From: Pseudomonas zanjanensis
Lineage (GTDB): Bacteria; Pseudomonadota; Gammaproteobacteria; Pseudomonadales; Pseudomonadaceae
Length of the DNA: 64,000 nucleotides
Assembly: GCF_014268745.2 (NCBI RefSeq)
Contig: NZ_JABWRB020000001.1
Location: 3,224,001 to 3,288,000, forward strand
Direction: 5' to 3'
The position numbers and the translations under genes are program-made. Under the pieces are notes generated by a model. That model was not told the DNA's origin, did no database searches, and was given only the letters and a program-made list of their open reading frames with translations. This document shows positions 48,642-57,609 of the stretch, piece after piece; positions within the stretch are counted from its first letter, which is position 1, and every line of letters starts with the position of its first letter.

Positions 48642-49472
48642 ATGACCCACTGGCCGCTGGATCAAACGTACGACTTCAACGGACACCCCATCCGCTATGC
48701 CATCCACGGCGATGGCCCGCCGCTGGTGTTCGTCCACGGCACGCCCTTCTCTTCCTACGTGTGGCACCGCATCGCCCCGCTGTTCTTCGCCACCCACCGG
48801 GTGCATTACTTCGACCTGCTGGGGTATGGCCAGTCCGCCCAGCCCGATGCCGACGTGTCCCTCGGTGTGCAAAACCATCTGCTTGCGCAATTGCTGGAGC
48901 ACTGGGGCCTGGATTGCCCGGACGTGGTGGCCCATGACTTCGGCGGCGCCACGGTCCTGCGTACGCATTTGCTCAACGGCAAGGACTATCGCAGCCTGAC
49001 CCTGATCGATCCTGTGGCGCTATCGCCCTGGGGTTCGCCCTTCGTGCAGCATGTCCGTCAGCACGAAGCGGCCTTCAGCGGCCTGCCCGACTACATCCAA
49101 CGGGCCATCGTGCCGACCTATATTCGCGGCGCGATCAAACGGGACATCCCGGACGCCGAACTGGCGCCCTACGTGCAACCATGGCTTGGCGAACCGGGCC
49201 AGGCGGCGCTCTACCGGCAGATCGCCCAGATGGACGAGCGCTATACCCGCGAGGTCGAAAGCCTGTACCCGACCGTGCGCTGCCCGACCCAGATCCTCTG
49301 GGGTGAGGAGGACCAGTGGATCCCCATCGAGCGCGGCCGGGCCCTGCACCAACTGATTCCAGGGGCGCAACTGCACCCGGTGCCGAATGCCGGGCATCTG
49401 GTCCAGGAAGATGCGCCGGAAGCGGTGGTTGCGGCGGTGTTGCGGTTTCTGGCGTTGCGTTCCCCGACCTGA
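48642..49472 (+). CDS. Alpha/beta hydrolase of the haloalkane dehalogenase / epoxide hydrolase group
   Basis: A 276-residue hydrolase. HGTPFSSYVW gives the oxyanion hole. The nucleophile elbow is AHDFGGA (about residue 95), with Asp rather than Ser as nucleophile, as in haloalkane dehalogenases, fluoroacetate dehalogenases and epoxide hydrolases. The His is in GHLVQED. ATG at 48642. Substrate unknown. Confidence 0.85.
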   Translation: MTHWPLDQTYDFNGHPIRYAIHGDGPPLVFVHGTPFSSYVWHRIAPLFFATHRVHYFDLLGYGQSAQPDADVSLGVQNHLLAQLLEHWGLDCPDVVAHDFGGATVLRTHLLNGKDYRSLTLIDPVALSPWGSPFVQHVRQHEAAFSGLPDYIQRAIVPTYIRGAIKRDIPDAELAPYVQPWLGEPGQAALYRQIAQMDERYTREVESLYPTVRCPTQILWGEEDQWIPIERGRALHQLIPGAQLHPVPNAGHLVQEDAPEAVVAAVLRFLALRSPT

Positions 49473-49490
49473 AGAACACTGCATTCCCCC

Positions 49491-49579
49491 TGTGGGAGCG
49501 GGCTTGCTCGCGAAGGCGGTGTATCAGTTATGAATACATCGGCTGACACACCGCCTTCGCGAGCAAGCCCGCTCCCACA
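49491..49579. repeat. REPIN, family I
   Basis: Complete 89-bp REPIN between the hydrolase and the codBA promoter. Confidence 0.92.
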
Positions 49580-49699
49580 AGGGAGAGATCGTAGGCAGAG
49601 AGAACTGTGTTCCAACTTGAATCACCACCGCACCGCTTTCGCCCCCTTCGCCCACCCAATCCCCAGGATTGTCTATAAATAACCTCACGCTCACCCGTT

Positions 49700-49715
49700 T
49701 GGCACGGCCGCTGCA
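49700..49715 (+). promoter_or_regulatory. Sigma-54 promoter of codBA
   Basis: TGGCACGGCCGCTGCA has the invariant GG and GC ten bases apart and matches TGGCACG-N4-TTGCA in all but one base. Transcription would start about 25 bases before the codB ATG. An activator such as NtrC would be needed; I could not identify its site. Confidence 0.72.
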
Positions 49716-49751
49716 CGCTTGCGACATCCCCTCTTCCGCAAGGACCGCCAC

Positions 49752-51023
49752 ATGACTCAGAACGATCCGGGCAATGACTATCCCCTGAGCGAAGTACCGC
49801 TGCACGCGCGCAAGGGCCTGGCTTCCACGGCCATGGTGCTGCTGGGTTTCACCTTTTTCACCGCCACGATGTTTGCCGGTGGCAAGCTCGGCGTGGCGTT
49901 CAGTTTTGCCGAGATGCTCACGGTCATCGTCATCGGCAATCTGCTGCTGGGTCTCTATGCCGCCGGCCTGGGTTACATCGCCTTCAAGAGCGGACTCAAT
50001 TCGGTATTGATGGGCCGTTTCTGTTTCGGCGAGGTGGGCAGCAAGCTCAGTGACTTGATCTTGGGGTTCACCCAGATCGGCTGGTATGCCTGGGGCACGG
50101 CGACAGCCGCGGTGGTGCTGGGCAAGTATTTCGAATTGGGCCAGGGCACGGTGCTGTGGCTGATGGTGCTGTTCGGCCTGGGGTTCTGTGCCACGGCCTA
50201 TGTTGGTTATCGTGGCCTGGAAATTCTCTCGTATCTCGCCGTGCCGGCCATGATGTTGCTGCTGATGCTGTCGATGTGGGTCGCCACGGTGAAGGTCGGT
50301 GGCTTCGAGGGCTTGCTGGCGGTGGTGCCCACCGGCAGCCTCGATTGGTCCACCGCCATCACCCTGGTGTTCGGCACCTTCGTCAGCGGCGCGACCCAGG
50401 CGACCAACTGGACGCGGTTCTCCCGCTCGGCGAAGGTCGCGGTGCTGGCGAGCCTGATCGGTTTTTTCCTGGGCAACGGTTTGATGGTGCTGATCGGCGC
50501 CTACGGGGCCATCGTCTATCAACAACCGGACGTGGTCGAAGTGTTGCTGCTGCAGGGCTTCGCCATGGCGGCGATGGCGATGCTGCTGCTCAACATCTGG
50601 AGCACCCAGGACAACACTATCTACAACTTCGCCGTGGCCGGCTGCAACCTGCTGCGCACCCGCCGGCGCAGAGCCGTGACCCTCGGCGGCGCGGTGATCG
50701 GCACGTTGCTGGCGCTGCTGGGCATGTATGACCTGCTGGTGCCGTACCTGATTCTGCTGGGCACCGTGATCCCGCCCATTGGCGGGGTGATCATGGCCGA
50801 TTTCTTCTTCCGCTGGCGCGGCCGTTATCCGCGCCTGGCCGAAGCCCGGTTGCCGGCGTTCAACTGGCCGGGGCTGGCGGCCTATGGGCTCGGCACGCTC
50901 GCCGCGTTCAATTCGCCGTGGGTCGCGCCACTGGTAGGAATCGCCACCGGCGCGCTAACGTATGTGCTATTGATCGGCGTAATGGGTACCCGCACCGCTG
51001 ACGCGCCCCTACAAGACCTATAA
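49752..51023 (+). CDS. codB: Cytosine permease
   Basis: A 423-residue NCS1-family transporter with about 12 hydrophobic helices, starting MTQNDPGNDYPLSEVPLHAR. Typical NCS1 residues include the GFTFFTATMFAGGKLG region of TM1, GFTQIGWYAWG, SGATQATNWTRFS and the GTVIPPIGGVIMADFFF block. It imports cytosine with a cation. codA begins 12 bases after it. Confidence 0.92.
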   Translation: MTQNDPGNDYPLSEVPLHARKGLASTAMVLLGFTFFTATMFAGGKLGVAFSFAEMLTVIVIGNLLLGLYAAGLGYIAFKSGLNSVLMGRFCFGEVGSKLSDLILGFTQIGWYAWGTATAAVVLGKYFELGQGTVLWLMVLFGLGFCATAYVGYRGLEILSYLAVPAMMLLLMLSMWVATVKVGGFEGLLAVVPTGSLDWSTAITLVFGTFVSGATQATNWTRFSRSAKVAVLASLIGFFLGNGLMVLIGAYGAIVYQQPDVVEVLLLQGFAMAAMAMLLLNIWSTQDNTIYNFAVAGCNLLRTRRRRAVTLGGAVIGTLLALLGMYDLLVPYLILLGTVIPPIGGVIMADFFFRWRGRYPRLAEARLPAFNWPGLAAYGLGTLAAFNSPWVAPLVGIATGALTYVLLIGVMGTRTADAPLQDL

Positions 51024-51035
51024 AGGATTCGCCCG

Positions 51036-52283
51036 ATGCACATCATCAACGCCCGCCTGCGCAACCACGAAGGCTTGCATGAACTGCACCTGGAAAACGG
51101 CCTGATCGCCAGCATCGCCCGCCAGACCGAGGCCCCCAGCCTCGGCCCGGAAGACCTCGATGCCGGCGGCAACCTGGTGGTCCCGCCCTTCGTCGAACCG
51201 CACATCCACCTGGACGCCACCCTCACCGCCGGCGAGCCGCGCTGGAACATGAGCGGCACGTTGTTCGAAGGCATCGAGTGCTGGGGCGAACGCAAGGCCA
51301 CCATCACCCAGGAAGACACCAGCACCCGCGCCAAGAAAACCATCCAGGCCCTCGCCGCCCATGGCATCCAGCATGTGCGTACCCACGTCGACGTGACCGA
51401 CCCCGAACTCACCGCCCTCAAGGCAATGCTGGAGGTGCGCGAGCAAAGCCGTCACTTGATCGACATGCAGATCGTCGCGTTCCCCCAGGAAGGCATCGAG
51501 TCCTACCGCAACGGCCGCGAGCTGATGGAAGAAGCGATCCGCATGGGTGCCGACGTGGTGGGCGGCATTCCCCACTTCGAATACACCCGCGACCAAGGCG
51601 TCAGCTCGGTGAAGTTCCTGATGGACCTGGCCGAACGTACCGGGTGCCTGGTGGATGTACATTGCGACGAAACCGACGACCCGCATTCGCGCTTTCTCGA
51701 AGTGCTCGCCGAAGAAGCCCGCAGCCGCGACATGGGCGCCCGCGTCACCGCCAGCCATACCACGGCGATGGGCTCCTACGACAACGCCTATTGCGCCAAG
51801 CTGTTCCGCCTGCTCGGGCACTCGGGCATCAATTTTGTCTCTTGCCCGACCGAAAGCATCCACCTGCAAGGCCGCTTCGACACCTTTCCCAAACGCCGCG
51901 GCGTCACCCGGGTCAATGAGCTGCTCGAAGCCGGGATGAATGTGTGTTTCGGCCAGGACTCCATCGTCGATCCGTGGTACCCATTGGGCAACGGCAACAT
52001 CCTGCGGGTGCTGGAAGCGGGGCTGCATATCTGCCACATGCTCGGCTATCGCAACCTGCAAAGCGCCCTCGACCTGGTCACCGACAACAGCGCCAAGGCC
52101 ATGAACCTGGGCGAGCGCTACGGACTGGAACCGGGCCGCCCGGCGAACTTGCTGATCCTTTCAGCGGACAGCGATTACGAAGTGATTCGCAGCCAAGGGT
52201 TGCCGCTCTACTCGATTCGCAATGGCGAAGTGCTGATGAAGCGGCAGATGCCGGTGGTGGAGTTTGCCCAGCAGCCAGGCTGA
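51036..52283 (+). CDS. codA: Cytosine deaminase
   Basis: A 415-residue amidohydrolase deaminating cytosine to uracil and ammonia. Metal ligands are in PHIHLDAT, VHCDETDD and TASHTTAMGSY, and the catalytic Asp in GQDSIVDPWYPLG. E. coli has GHDD at the last motif, so the residue after the catalytic Asp is Ser here instead of Asp. The product supplies nitrogen and salvages pyrimidine, fitting the sigma-54 promoter upstream. ATG at 51036. Confidence 0.93.
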   Translation: MHIINARLRNHEGLHELHLENGLIASIARQTEAPSLGPEDLDAGGNLVVPPFVEPHIHLDATLTAGEPRWNMSGTLFEGIECWGERKATITQEDTSTRAKKTIQALAAHGIQHVRTHVDVTDPELTALKAMLEVREQSRHLIDMQIVAFPQEGIESYRNGRELMEEAIRMGADVVGGIPHFEYTRDQGVSSVKFLMDLAERTGCLVDVHCDETDDPHSRFLEVLAEEARSRDMGARVTASHTTAMGSYDNAYCAKLFRLLGHSGINFVSCPTESIHLQGRFDTFPKRRGVTRVNELLEAGMNVCFGQDSIVDPWYPLGNGNILRVLEAGLHICHMLGYRNLQSALDLVTDNSAKAMNLGERYGLEPGRPANLLILSADSDYEVIRSQGLPLYSIRNGEVLMKRQMPVVEFAQQPG

Positions 52284-52336
52284 CTGCCACAAGGAATCTT
52301 CAGTGGCCATGAGAGTTGTGTCCAATACCGATCCAC

Positions 52337-52495
52337 TGTGGGAGCGAGCCTGCTCGCGATAGCGGTGGGTCAGTTGCATCAAGGTTGGATGTGCCACCGT
52401 CTTCGCGAGCAAGCCCGCTCCCACAAGGGGCCTTCGGTGATCACAAATGTTGTGTCCGACACTGGTCCACTGTGGGAGCGGGCTTGCTCGCGAAG
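52337..52495. repeat. REPIN plus a single REP, family I
   Basis: A REPIN at 52337-52425 with one variant and one canonical arm, then a lone REP at 52471-52495. They fill the gap between the convergent codA and DapF-like genes. Confidence 0.88.
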
Positions 52496-52531
52496 ACGGC
52501 CTCGGCCACACCGCAAAACGTCCAGAAGCGC

Positions 52532-53524
52532 TTATGGCACAAGCCGCGCCGCACCAAACAACCTGACCCGCACCAGCTCCCCCGCCTCTTCCTCCAACAA
52601 GATCGGCGCCGTACCGCCGGGCATCACCACCCTCACCGCCCCCGCCTTCACCCAACCCACCCGCCAGGCGGCACTGGCCACGGCGCTGGCGCTGGTGCCC
52701 GAGGACGCGGTAGGGCCTTCGCCCCGCTCAAACACCCGGGCGGCGATTTGCCCTTCGGCTTCGAGCCGGGCCCATTGCAGATTCACCCCCCTGGTGCATG
52801 GAACACCAGCCCCACCGGGCACCGCATAAGCGATGCGGGTCAAGCCCCGTGACAGCGCCGCAGCACGCATCTGCGCATTGCTTGGCAACGCCTCGCCCCC
52901 CTCCACCAACGTCACGCAATGCGGATTGCCGATGTTCACGAACTGACTGTTGCCCCACGCCGGGTCCAACCGTTCAAGCGCCGCCACACGGCTGACATCA
53001 CGCTGGTTGAACATCACCCGCTCGACCTCCTGGGCGCCAACGGCCTGGGGCCCGAACAGCGGTTTGCCCAGGTCCAGCCAGAAACCTTGCACCCCTTCGA
53101 ATCCAGCGGCGCGAACCGAGGTTTGCAGCGGTGACACGCCGTCGGGTTTATCGTGATGAACCTGCAGCACGCAATCACCAGGCGCCGCCATCAAGCCTTG
53201 TTCTTGCAGGGCCTGGGAGAAAATCGTCAAGCCATTACCACTGCGCTCGGCCAATGTCCCGTCGGTATTGACGATCAACAGATCAAAGGGTGGCTCATTC
53301 TGGAACGGGCCAATCAGCAAACCATCACTGCGATGGGCCTTGGCATCCGGCGGCGCTTCGCCCGGCGCCCAGGCGCAGAAGGCGTGCACGACCGCCGTTG
53401 CCCAGGATTCGCGAGCCTGTGCGGCCTGGGCGGCTGACTGGGGCAGAGCAATGCCGTGATCACGCACCTGCTGCGGTGAAACGACCCCATAAATATTGCC
53501 GCGTGCGTCATAAAACTGCGTCAT
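52532..53524 (-). CDS. DapF-fold racemase-like protein with both catalytic Cys replaced by Ser
   Basis: A 330-residue protein of the DapF family. NTDGTLAERSGNGL (about 87-100) aligns with the first catalytic motif (EMCGNG in DapF), and ERGEGPTASSGTSASA (about 276-291) with the second (GETRACGSGA). In both, the catalytic cysteine is Ser, so a two-base thiol racemase mechanism is not possible as drawn. The GNPHCV substrate loop is kept. Diaminopimelate epimerase activity is therefore unlikely. Related proteins racemise or dehydrate hydroxyproline or histidine with altered residues; the reaction here is unknown. It is divergent from an MFS gene, 189 bases away. Confidence 0.85.
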   Translation of the reverse strand: MTQFYDARGNIYGVVSPQQVRDHGIALPQSAAQAAQARESWATAVVHAFCAWAPGEAPPDAKAHRSDGLLIGPFQNEPPFDLLIVNTDGTLAERSGNGLTIFSQALQEQGLMAAPGDCVLQVHHDKPDGVSPLQTSVRAAGFEGVQGFWLDLGKPLFGPQAVGAQEVERVMFNQRDVSRVAALERLDPAWGNSQFVNIGNPHCVTLVEGGEALPSNAQMRAAALSRGLTRIAYAVPGGAGVPCTRGVNLQWARLEAEGQIAARVFERGEGPTASSGTSASAVASAAWRVGWVKAGAVRVVMPGGTAPILLEEEAGELVRVRLFGAARLVP

Positions 53525-53713
53525 GGACCAGACCCAATATCAACCAGCAAGGGCTGCTACTTTATGTCGGCAAAGGCCGGGGGAGCAAAGTTGGCTGGGC
53601 AACCCGGCCATTCCCGTCGGCACCTTGGGGTCGCGGTGCGGTCAGTGGATATGCAAGCATAGGCCCCCTGCCTGCATCACCGCACCGCACCGCACGAAAG
53701 CCAAGGACGTTTC

Positions 53714-54865
53714 ATGACTGCCATCACGCCCCCGCCTACCTTTGTCCCCGGACGCCTGGAACAAATGTCCACCCGCATCGCCTATCTCATCGCCGGCATC
53801 GGCATCGCCGCCTGGGCGCCGCTGGTGCCTTACGCCAAGGTGCGGGCGAACCTGGATGAAGGCACCCTCGGCTTGCTGCTGCTATGCCTTGGGGTCGGGT
53901 CGATCCTGGCGATGCCGATTTCCGGCGCGCTGGCGACGCGGTTCGGCTGCCGTCGGGTGCTCAGCGGCGGCACGATCCTGATCTGCCTGGCGTTGCCGTT
54001 GCTGGCGACGATGACCTCCCTGCCCTGGCTGGTGGCTGCGCTGTTCCTGTTTGGCGCCGGGCTCGGCACCGTGGACTCGACCGTGAACCTGCAAGCGGTG
54101 ATCGTCGAGCGGGCCAGCGGCAAGACCATGATGTCGGGTTTCCACGGCATGTTCAGCCTTGGCGGGATCATTGGCGCAGCCGGAGTGAGCGCCCTGCTCG
54201 GCCTGGGACTTTCGCCGCTGGGGGCGACGTTGGTGGTCAATGGGGTGCTGTTGGTGGCGTTGTTCAAGGCGGCGCCGCACCTGTTGCCGTATGGCAGTGA
54301 AAGCTCGGGACCGGCGTTTGCCATTCCCCATGGCGTTGTGCTGTTTATCGGCATCCTGTGTTTCATCGTGTTCCTGGCTGAAGGCGCGGTGCTGGACTGG
54401 AGCGCGGTGTTCCTGACCACCGAGCGCGCGGTGGATACCGCCTATGCCGGGCTGGGTTATGCCGCGTTCGCGCTGACCATGACCGTCGGCCGCCTGACCG
54501 GCGACGCGGTGGTGCATCGCCTGGGCGCCAAGCGCGTGATCATCTACGGCGGGTCGATCGCTGCGGCGGGGTTCCTGCTGGCGACCCTCGCACCGATGTG
54601 GCAAGCAGCGTTGCTGGGGTATGCGTTGGTGGGCGCCGGCTGTTCAAACATCGTGCCGGTGTTGTACACCGCTGTCGGCAAACAGACCCTGATGCCGGAA
54701 GCGATCGCCGTGCCGGCCATCACCACCATCGGCTACGCCGGCATCCTCGCCGGCCCGGCGCTGATCGGTTTCGTTGCCCATGGCAGCAGCTTGAGCATTG
54801 CCTTCGGGCTGATTGCGCTATCGCTGGTGGCGGTGGCGGCCAGTGGGAAGGTGTTGAAGGTCTGA
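53714..54865 (+). CDS. MFS transporter
   Basis: A 383-residue protein with about 12 hydrophobic segments. The motif-A-like loop GALATRFGCRRVL follows TM2, and GSGFHGMFSLGGIIGA-like and GRLTGDAVVHRLG segments are typical of the drug/sugar MFS branch similar to E. coli YbjJ. The direction and cargo are unknown. ATG 53714 has AAGGA upstream. Confidence 0.85.
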   Translation: MTAITPPPTFVPGRLEQMSTRIAYLIAGIGIAAWAPLVPYAKVRANLDEGTLGLLLLCLGVGSILAMPISGALATRFGCRRVLSGGTILICLALPLLATMTSLPWLVAALFLFGAGLGTVDSTVNLQAVIVERASGKTMMSGFHGMFSLGGIIGAAGVSALLGLGLSPLGATLVVNGVLLVALFKAAPHLLPYGSESSGPAFAIPHGVVLFIGILCFIVFLAEGAVLDWSAVFLTTERAVDTAYAGLGYAAFALTMTVGRLTGDAVVHRLGAKRVIIYGGSIAAAGFLLATLAPMWQAALLGYALVGAGCSNIVPVLYTAVGKQTLMPEAIAVPAITTIGYAGILAGPALIGFVAHGSSLSIAFGLIALSLVAVAASGKVLKV

Positions 54866-54902
54866 GGCCTGGCACCGCTTGTTGAGGCCTCATCCCATTC
54901 CC

Positions 54903-55019
54903 TGTGGCGAGGGAGCTTGCTCCCGCTCGGCTGCGAAGCAGTCGTAAACCTGTGGATGCGGTGTTCAGTAGGTTTTGGGGCCGCTTCGCGGCCCAGCGGG
55001 AGCAAGCTCCCTCGCCACA
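54903..55019. repeat. Paired REP element, family II
   Basis: Inverted pair with GGCTGCGAAGCAG and GCTTCGCGGCC inner stems, between the convergent MFS and fecA genes. Confidence 0.88.
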
Positions 55020-55073
55020 GGAGGGTATTGAGCTGCAAAAGCTGTTTTCAGCCCCTGGAATCTGGGTTCCAGA

Positions 55074-57512
55074 TCAGAACCCCACACTCGCCTGCACAAA
55101 GAACGTGCGCGGTGCGCCGACGTAGATGCCCGAGTTGTTGTCGCTGGAGCGGGTGTAGTACTGGTGGTCGAACAGGTTTTTCACCCCGGCGCCGACTTTC
55201 AGGTTCGACAGTTGCTCGCCGAAGTCATAGCCGGCGCGCACGTTCCAGAGCACATAACCCGGCATGTCGCCGTATTGCCCATCGGCGGTGCCATCGGTGA
55301 TGTAGTCGCCGCTGAAGCTGCCATCGGCGTTCACGCTGTTGCCCGGTGAGCGTTGCTTGGACTGGGCGAAGGCGTCGAGGTTGTAGGTCCAGCGGTTGAC
55401 CTCGTACCGCAGGCCCATGTTGGCCACCTGGCGGGAATAGAACGGCAGGTCACGGCCCTTGAAGCTGGGGATCTCACCTTCATACGTCGCCCGGGTGTAG
55501 GTGAAACCGGCGGTGGCGGTGAGGCCTTCGAGGCGAGGATCGAGCGCGGCCATGTCGTAGTGCACGGAAGCTTCCAGGCCTTGGTGCTTGGTGGCGCCCA
55601 TGTTGGTCCAGCCCACGTCGTTGCTGATGTATTGCAGCTCGTCGTCGAAGTCGATGTAGAACAGCGTCACTTCCCCGCCCCAGACGTCATCGTTGTAACG
55701 CGTACCGATCTCGTAGGTCTTGGCCTTTTCCGGGCTCAAGCCGTTGGCGGTGTTGTTGCCATCGCCCCCCTGGCCGAGCTGGAAGTATTGCAGGCTGCCG
55801 AACGAGGTTTCGTAGTTGGCGAACAGCTTCCAGGCGTCCGACAGGTGATACATCACGCTCAGGGCCGGCAGCGGCTCGTTGCTGTCGATGCTGCGGCGTT
55901 TTTCCTGCACGGGACGGCCGGCGGTGTCGAGCACCGGACGGTCGTGCCATTCGGTGCTGATGCTTTCGAAGCGGATGCCCGGGGTGATGGTCCATTTGCC
56001 GACATCGATCTTGTCATCGATATACACCGCGTGGGCTTCAGTGCCTCCGGTACGGTCCTGGTAGACGTGGCCGTCGGCACCCGGGCGCACCACTGGCTGG
56101 TTATCCAGCAACGCCAGGCGGCTGGCTTCTTCGTGCATGCCTTCCTTCAAGTAGCGATAACCGACGCTGGCTTCCTGGGTGGTGGGCCCCAAGTCAAACA
56201 CGTGGGAGACCCGAGGCTCGATGCCGAAGGTGTAATAGGTGCGCGGGTAGGACACCAGGTTGCGCTGATCCCGGGAGGCGATGGTGCTGCCACGGTAGCT
56301 GTCAGAGTAATAGGTCAGCACCTCGGCTTGGGTGCGCTCGTTGATCTCGCGGATCCACTTGAACGACACGTCCTTGCGCCGGCCGCTGAAGTTGTCCCAG
56401 TCGCGGACGGACTGGTACGGGTCCGCATCGTATTGGGCCTGGGTCAGGCCACCGGGCATGTCGGCCTTCGCGTCGTAATAGTGGAAATTCAGCGAGAAGT
56501 CGTCGACGTCGGTCGGTGCCCAATGGGTCTTGAGGATCACGTCGTCGATGTCGTTGCCGTTGTTGCTCTGGCGATAGCCGTTGCCGTTGACGCCCGAATA
56601 CAACAGCGCCACGCCCAGGCCGTTGTCGGCAGTGCCACCGAGGAAGGCCGTGTCGATGTGCTTCCAACCACCGCGCTGGGAGGTTTCCAGGGTGGTGCCG
56701 ATTTCACCGGTGGCTTTTTCCGGAATGGCACGGGTCACGAAGTTGATCACCCCGCCAACGTTCTGCGGCCCGTAGCGCACGGAACCGGCGCCGCGCACCA
56801 CGTCGATGCTGTCCAGGTTGCCCGAGGAAATCGGCGCCATGGACAGTTGCGGCTGGCCGTAGGGCGCGAATGCCGCCGGTACGCCGTCGATCAACACCGT
56901 GGAGCGTGGCGACAAGCGCGAGGTCAGGCCGCGCACGCCGACGTTCAGGGAAATATCGCTGCCGCCGGTGCCGTTGGCGTCCTGGACCTGCACACCCGGT
57001 ACGCGCCGCAGCACATCGCCGACATTCATGGCGCCCTGCTCCACCATCGCTTCGCGGCGGATCACCGTACGCGCACCGGCGTGGTTCTGCACCACCTCGG
57101 CATTGGCGTCGCCGAGCCAGTCACCGACCACCTGGATCTCAGTGGCACCCAGTTCCAGCGGGCCAGCGCTGGAGGCCGAGGGCGCCGGCAACACGGTCGC
57201 CGAACCATTATCGATCTGGTATTGCAGGCCGCTGCCCTGGAGCAATTGGCGCAAGGCCGCTTCCGGGGACAGGTTGCCGTCCACCGCCGGCGCTTGCTTG
57301 CCCGCCACCAGCTCGGGGCTGAAGAACACCTGCAACGCGGTTTGCTGGCCGAGCTGGCTCAAGGCTTGGCCCAACGGCTGCGCCTGGATGTGAATGGCGG
57401 TGGCGGCCTGGTCGGCGAACGCCTGGGGCACTGCGGCGCTGACCGCTAGGGTCAGGGCCAGCGGCAGCCAGCGTGCCGGGGTACGGTTGTGGTGTTTGGC
57501 GGTTTTTTTCAC
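55074..57512 (-). CDS. fecA: TonB-dependent ferric-citrate receptor, FecA-like
   Basis: An 812-residue outer-membrane transducer. Signal peptide (about 1-33, ending QAFA-DQ), an STN signalling domain (about 34-106) that contacts FecR, a plug (about 130-250) with VVQNHAGARTVIRR, DVLRRVPGV and the YGPQNVGGVINFVTR block, then a 22-strand barrel ending FVQASVGF with terminal Phe. Gene order fecI-fecR-fecA and similarity along the plug point to ferric citrate; another ferric siderophore is possible. It starts with GTG, 97 bases after fecR. Confidence 0.9.
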   Translation of the reverse strand: MKKTAKHHNRTPARWLPLALTLAVSAAVPQAFADQAATAIHIQAQPLGQALSQLGQQTALQVFFSPELVAGKQAPAVDGNLSPEAALRQLLQGSGLQYQIDNGSATVLPAPSASSAGPLELGATEIQVVGDWLGDANAEVVQNHAGARTVIRREAMVEQGAMNVGDVLRRVPGVQVQDANGTGGSDISLNVGVRGLTSRLSPRSTVLIDGVPAAFAPYGQPQLSMAPISSGNLDSIDVVRGAGSVRYGPQNVGGVINFVTRAIPEKATGEIGTTLETSQRGGWKHIDTAFLGGTADNGLGVALLYSGVNGNGYRQSNNGNDIDDVILKTHWAPTDVDDFSLNFHYYDAKADMPGGLTQAQYDADPYQSVRDWDNFSGRRKDVSFKWIREINERTQAEVLTYYSDSYRGSTIASRDQRNLVSYPRTYYTFGIEPRVSHVFDLGPTTQEASVGYRYLKEGMHEEASRLALLDNQPVVRPGADGHVYQDRTGGTEAHAVYIDDKIDVGKWTITPGIRFESISTEWHDRPVLDTAGRPVQEKRRSIDSNEPLPALSVMYHLSDAWKLFANYETSFGSLQYFQLGQGGDGNNTANGLSPEKAKTYEIGTRYNDDVWGGEVTLFYIDFDDELQYISNDVGWTNMGATKHQGLEASVHYDMAALDPRLEGLTATAGFTYTRATYEGEIPSFKGRDLPFYSRQVANMGLRYEVNRWTYNLDAFAQSKQRSPGNSVNADGSFSGDYITDGTADGQYGDMPGYVLWNVRAGYDFGEQLSNLKVGAGVKNLFDHQYYTRSSDNNSGIYVGAPRTFFVQASVGF

Positions 57513-57609
57513 GTCGAACCTTGTCCTGTTGATCGCAAGAATACGCGTCTGTTAATGCAAACCAGTTGCAGTTGGACAAGAAGACGATGAACTCGGAAAA
57601 AACCTGAAT

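Noticed and set aside
55353..57449. A 698-codon plus-strand frame opposite fecA
   Set aside because: Antisense shadow of a TonB receptor; no motif or ribosome binding site.
57513..57609. A FecI-dependent promoter before fecA
   Set aside because: Several short AT-rich stretches were seen but none fits a FecI -35/-10 well enough to report.
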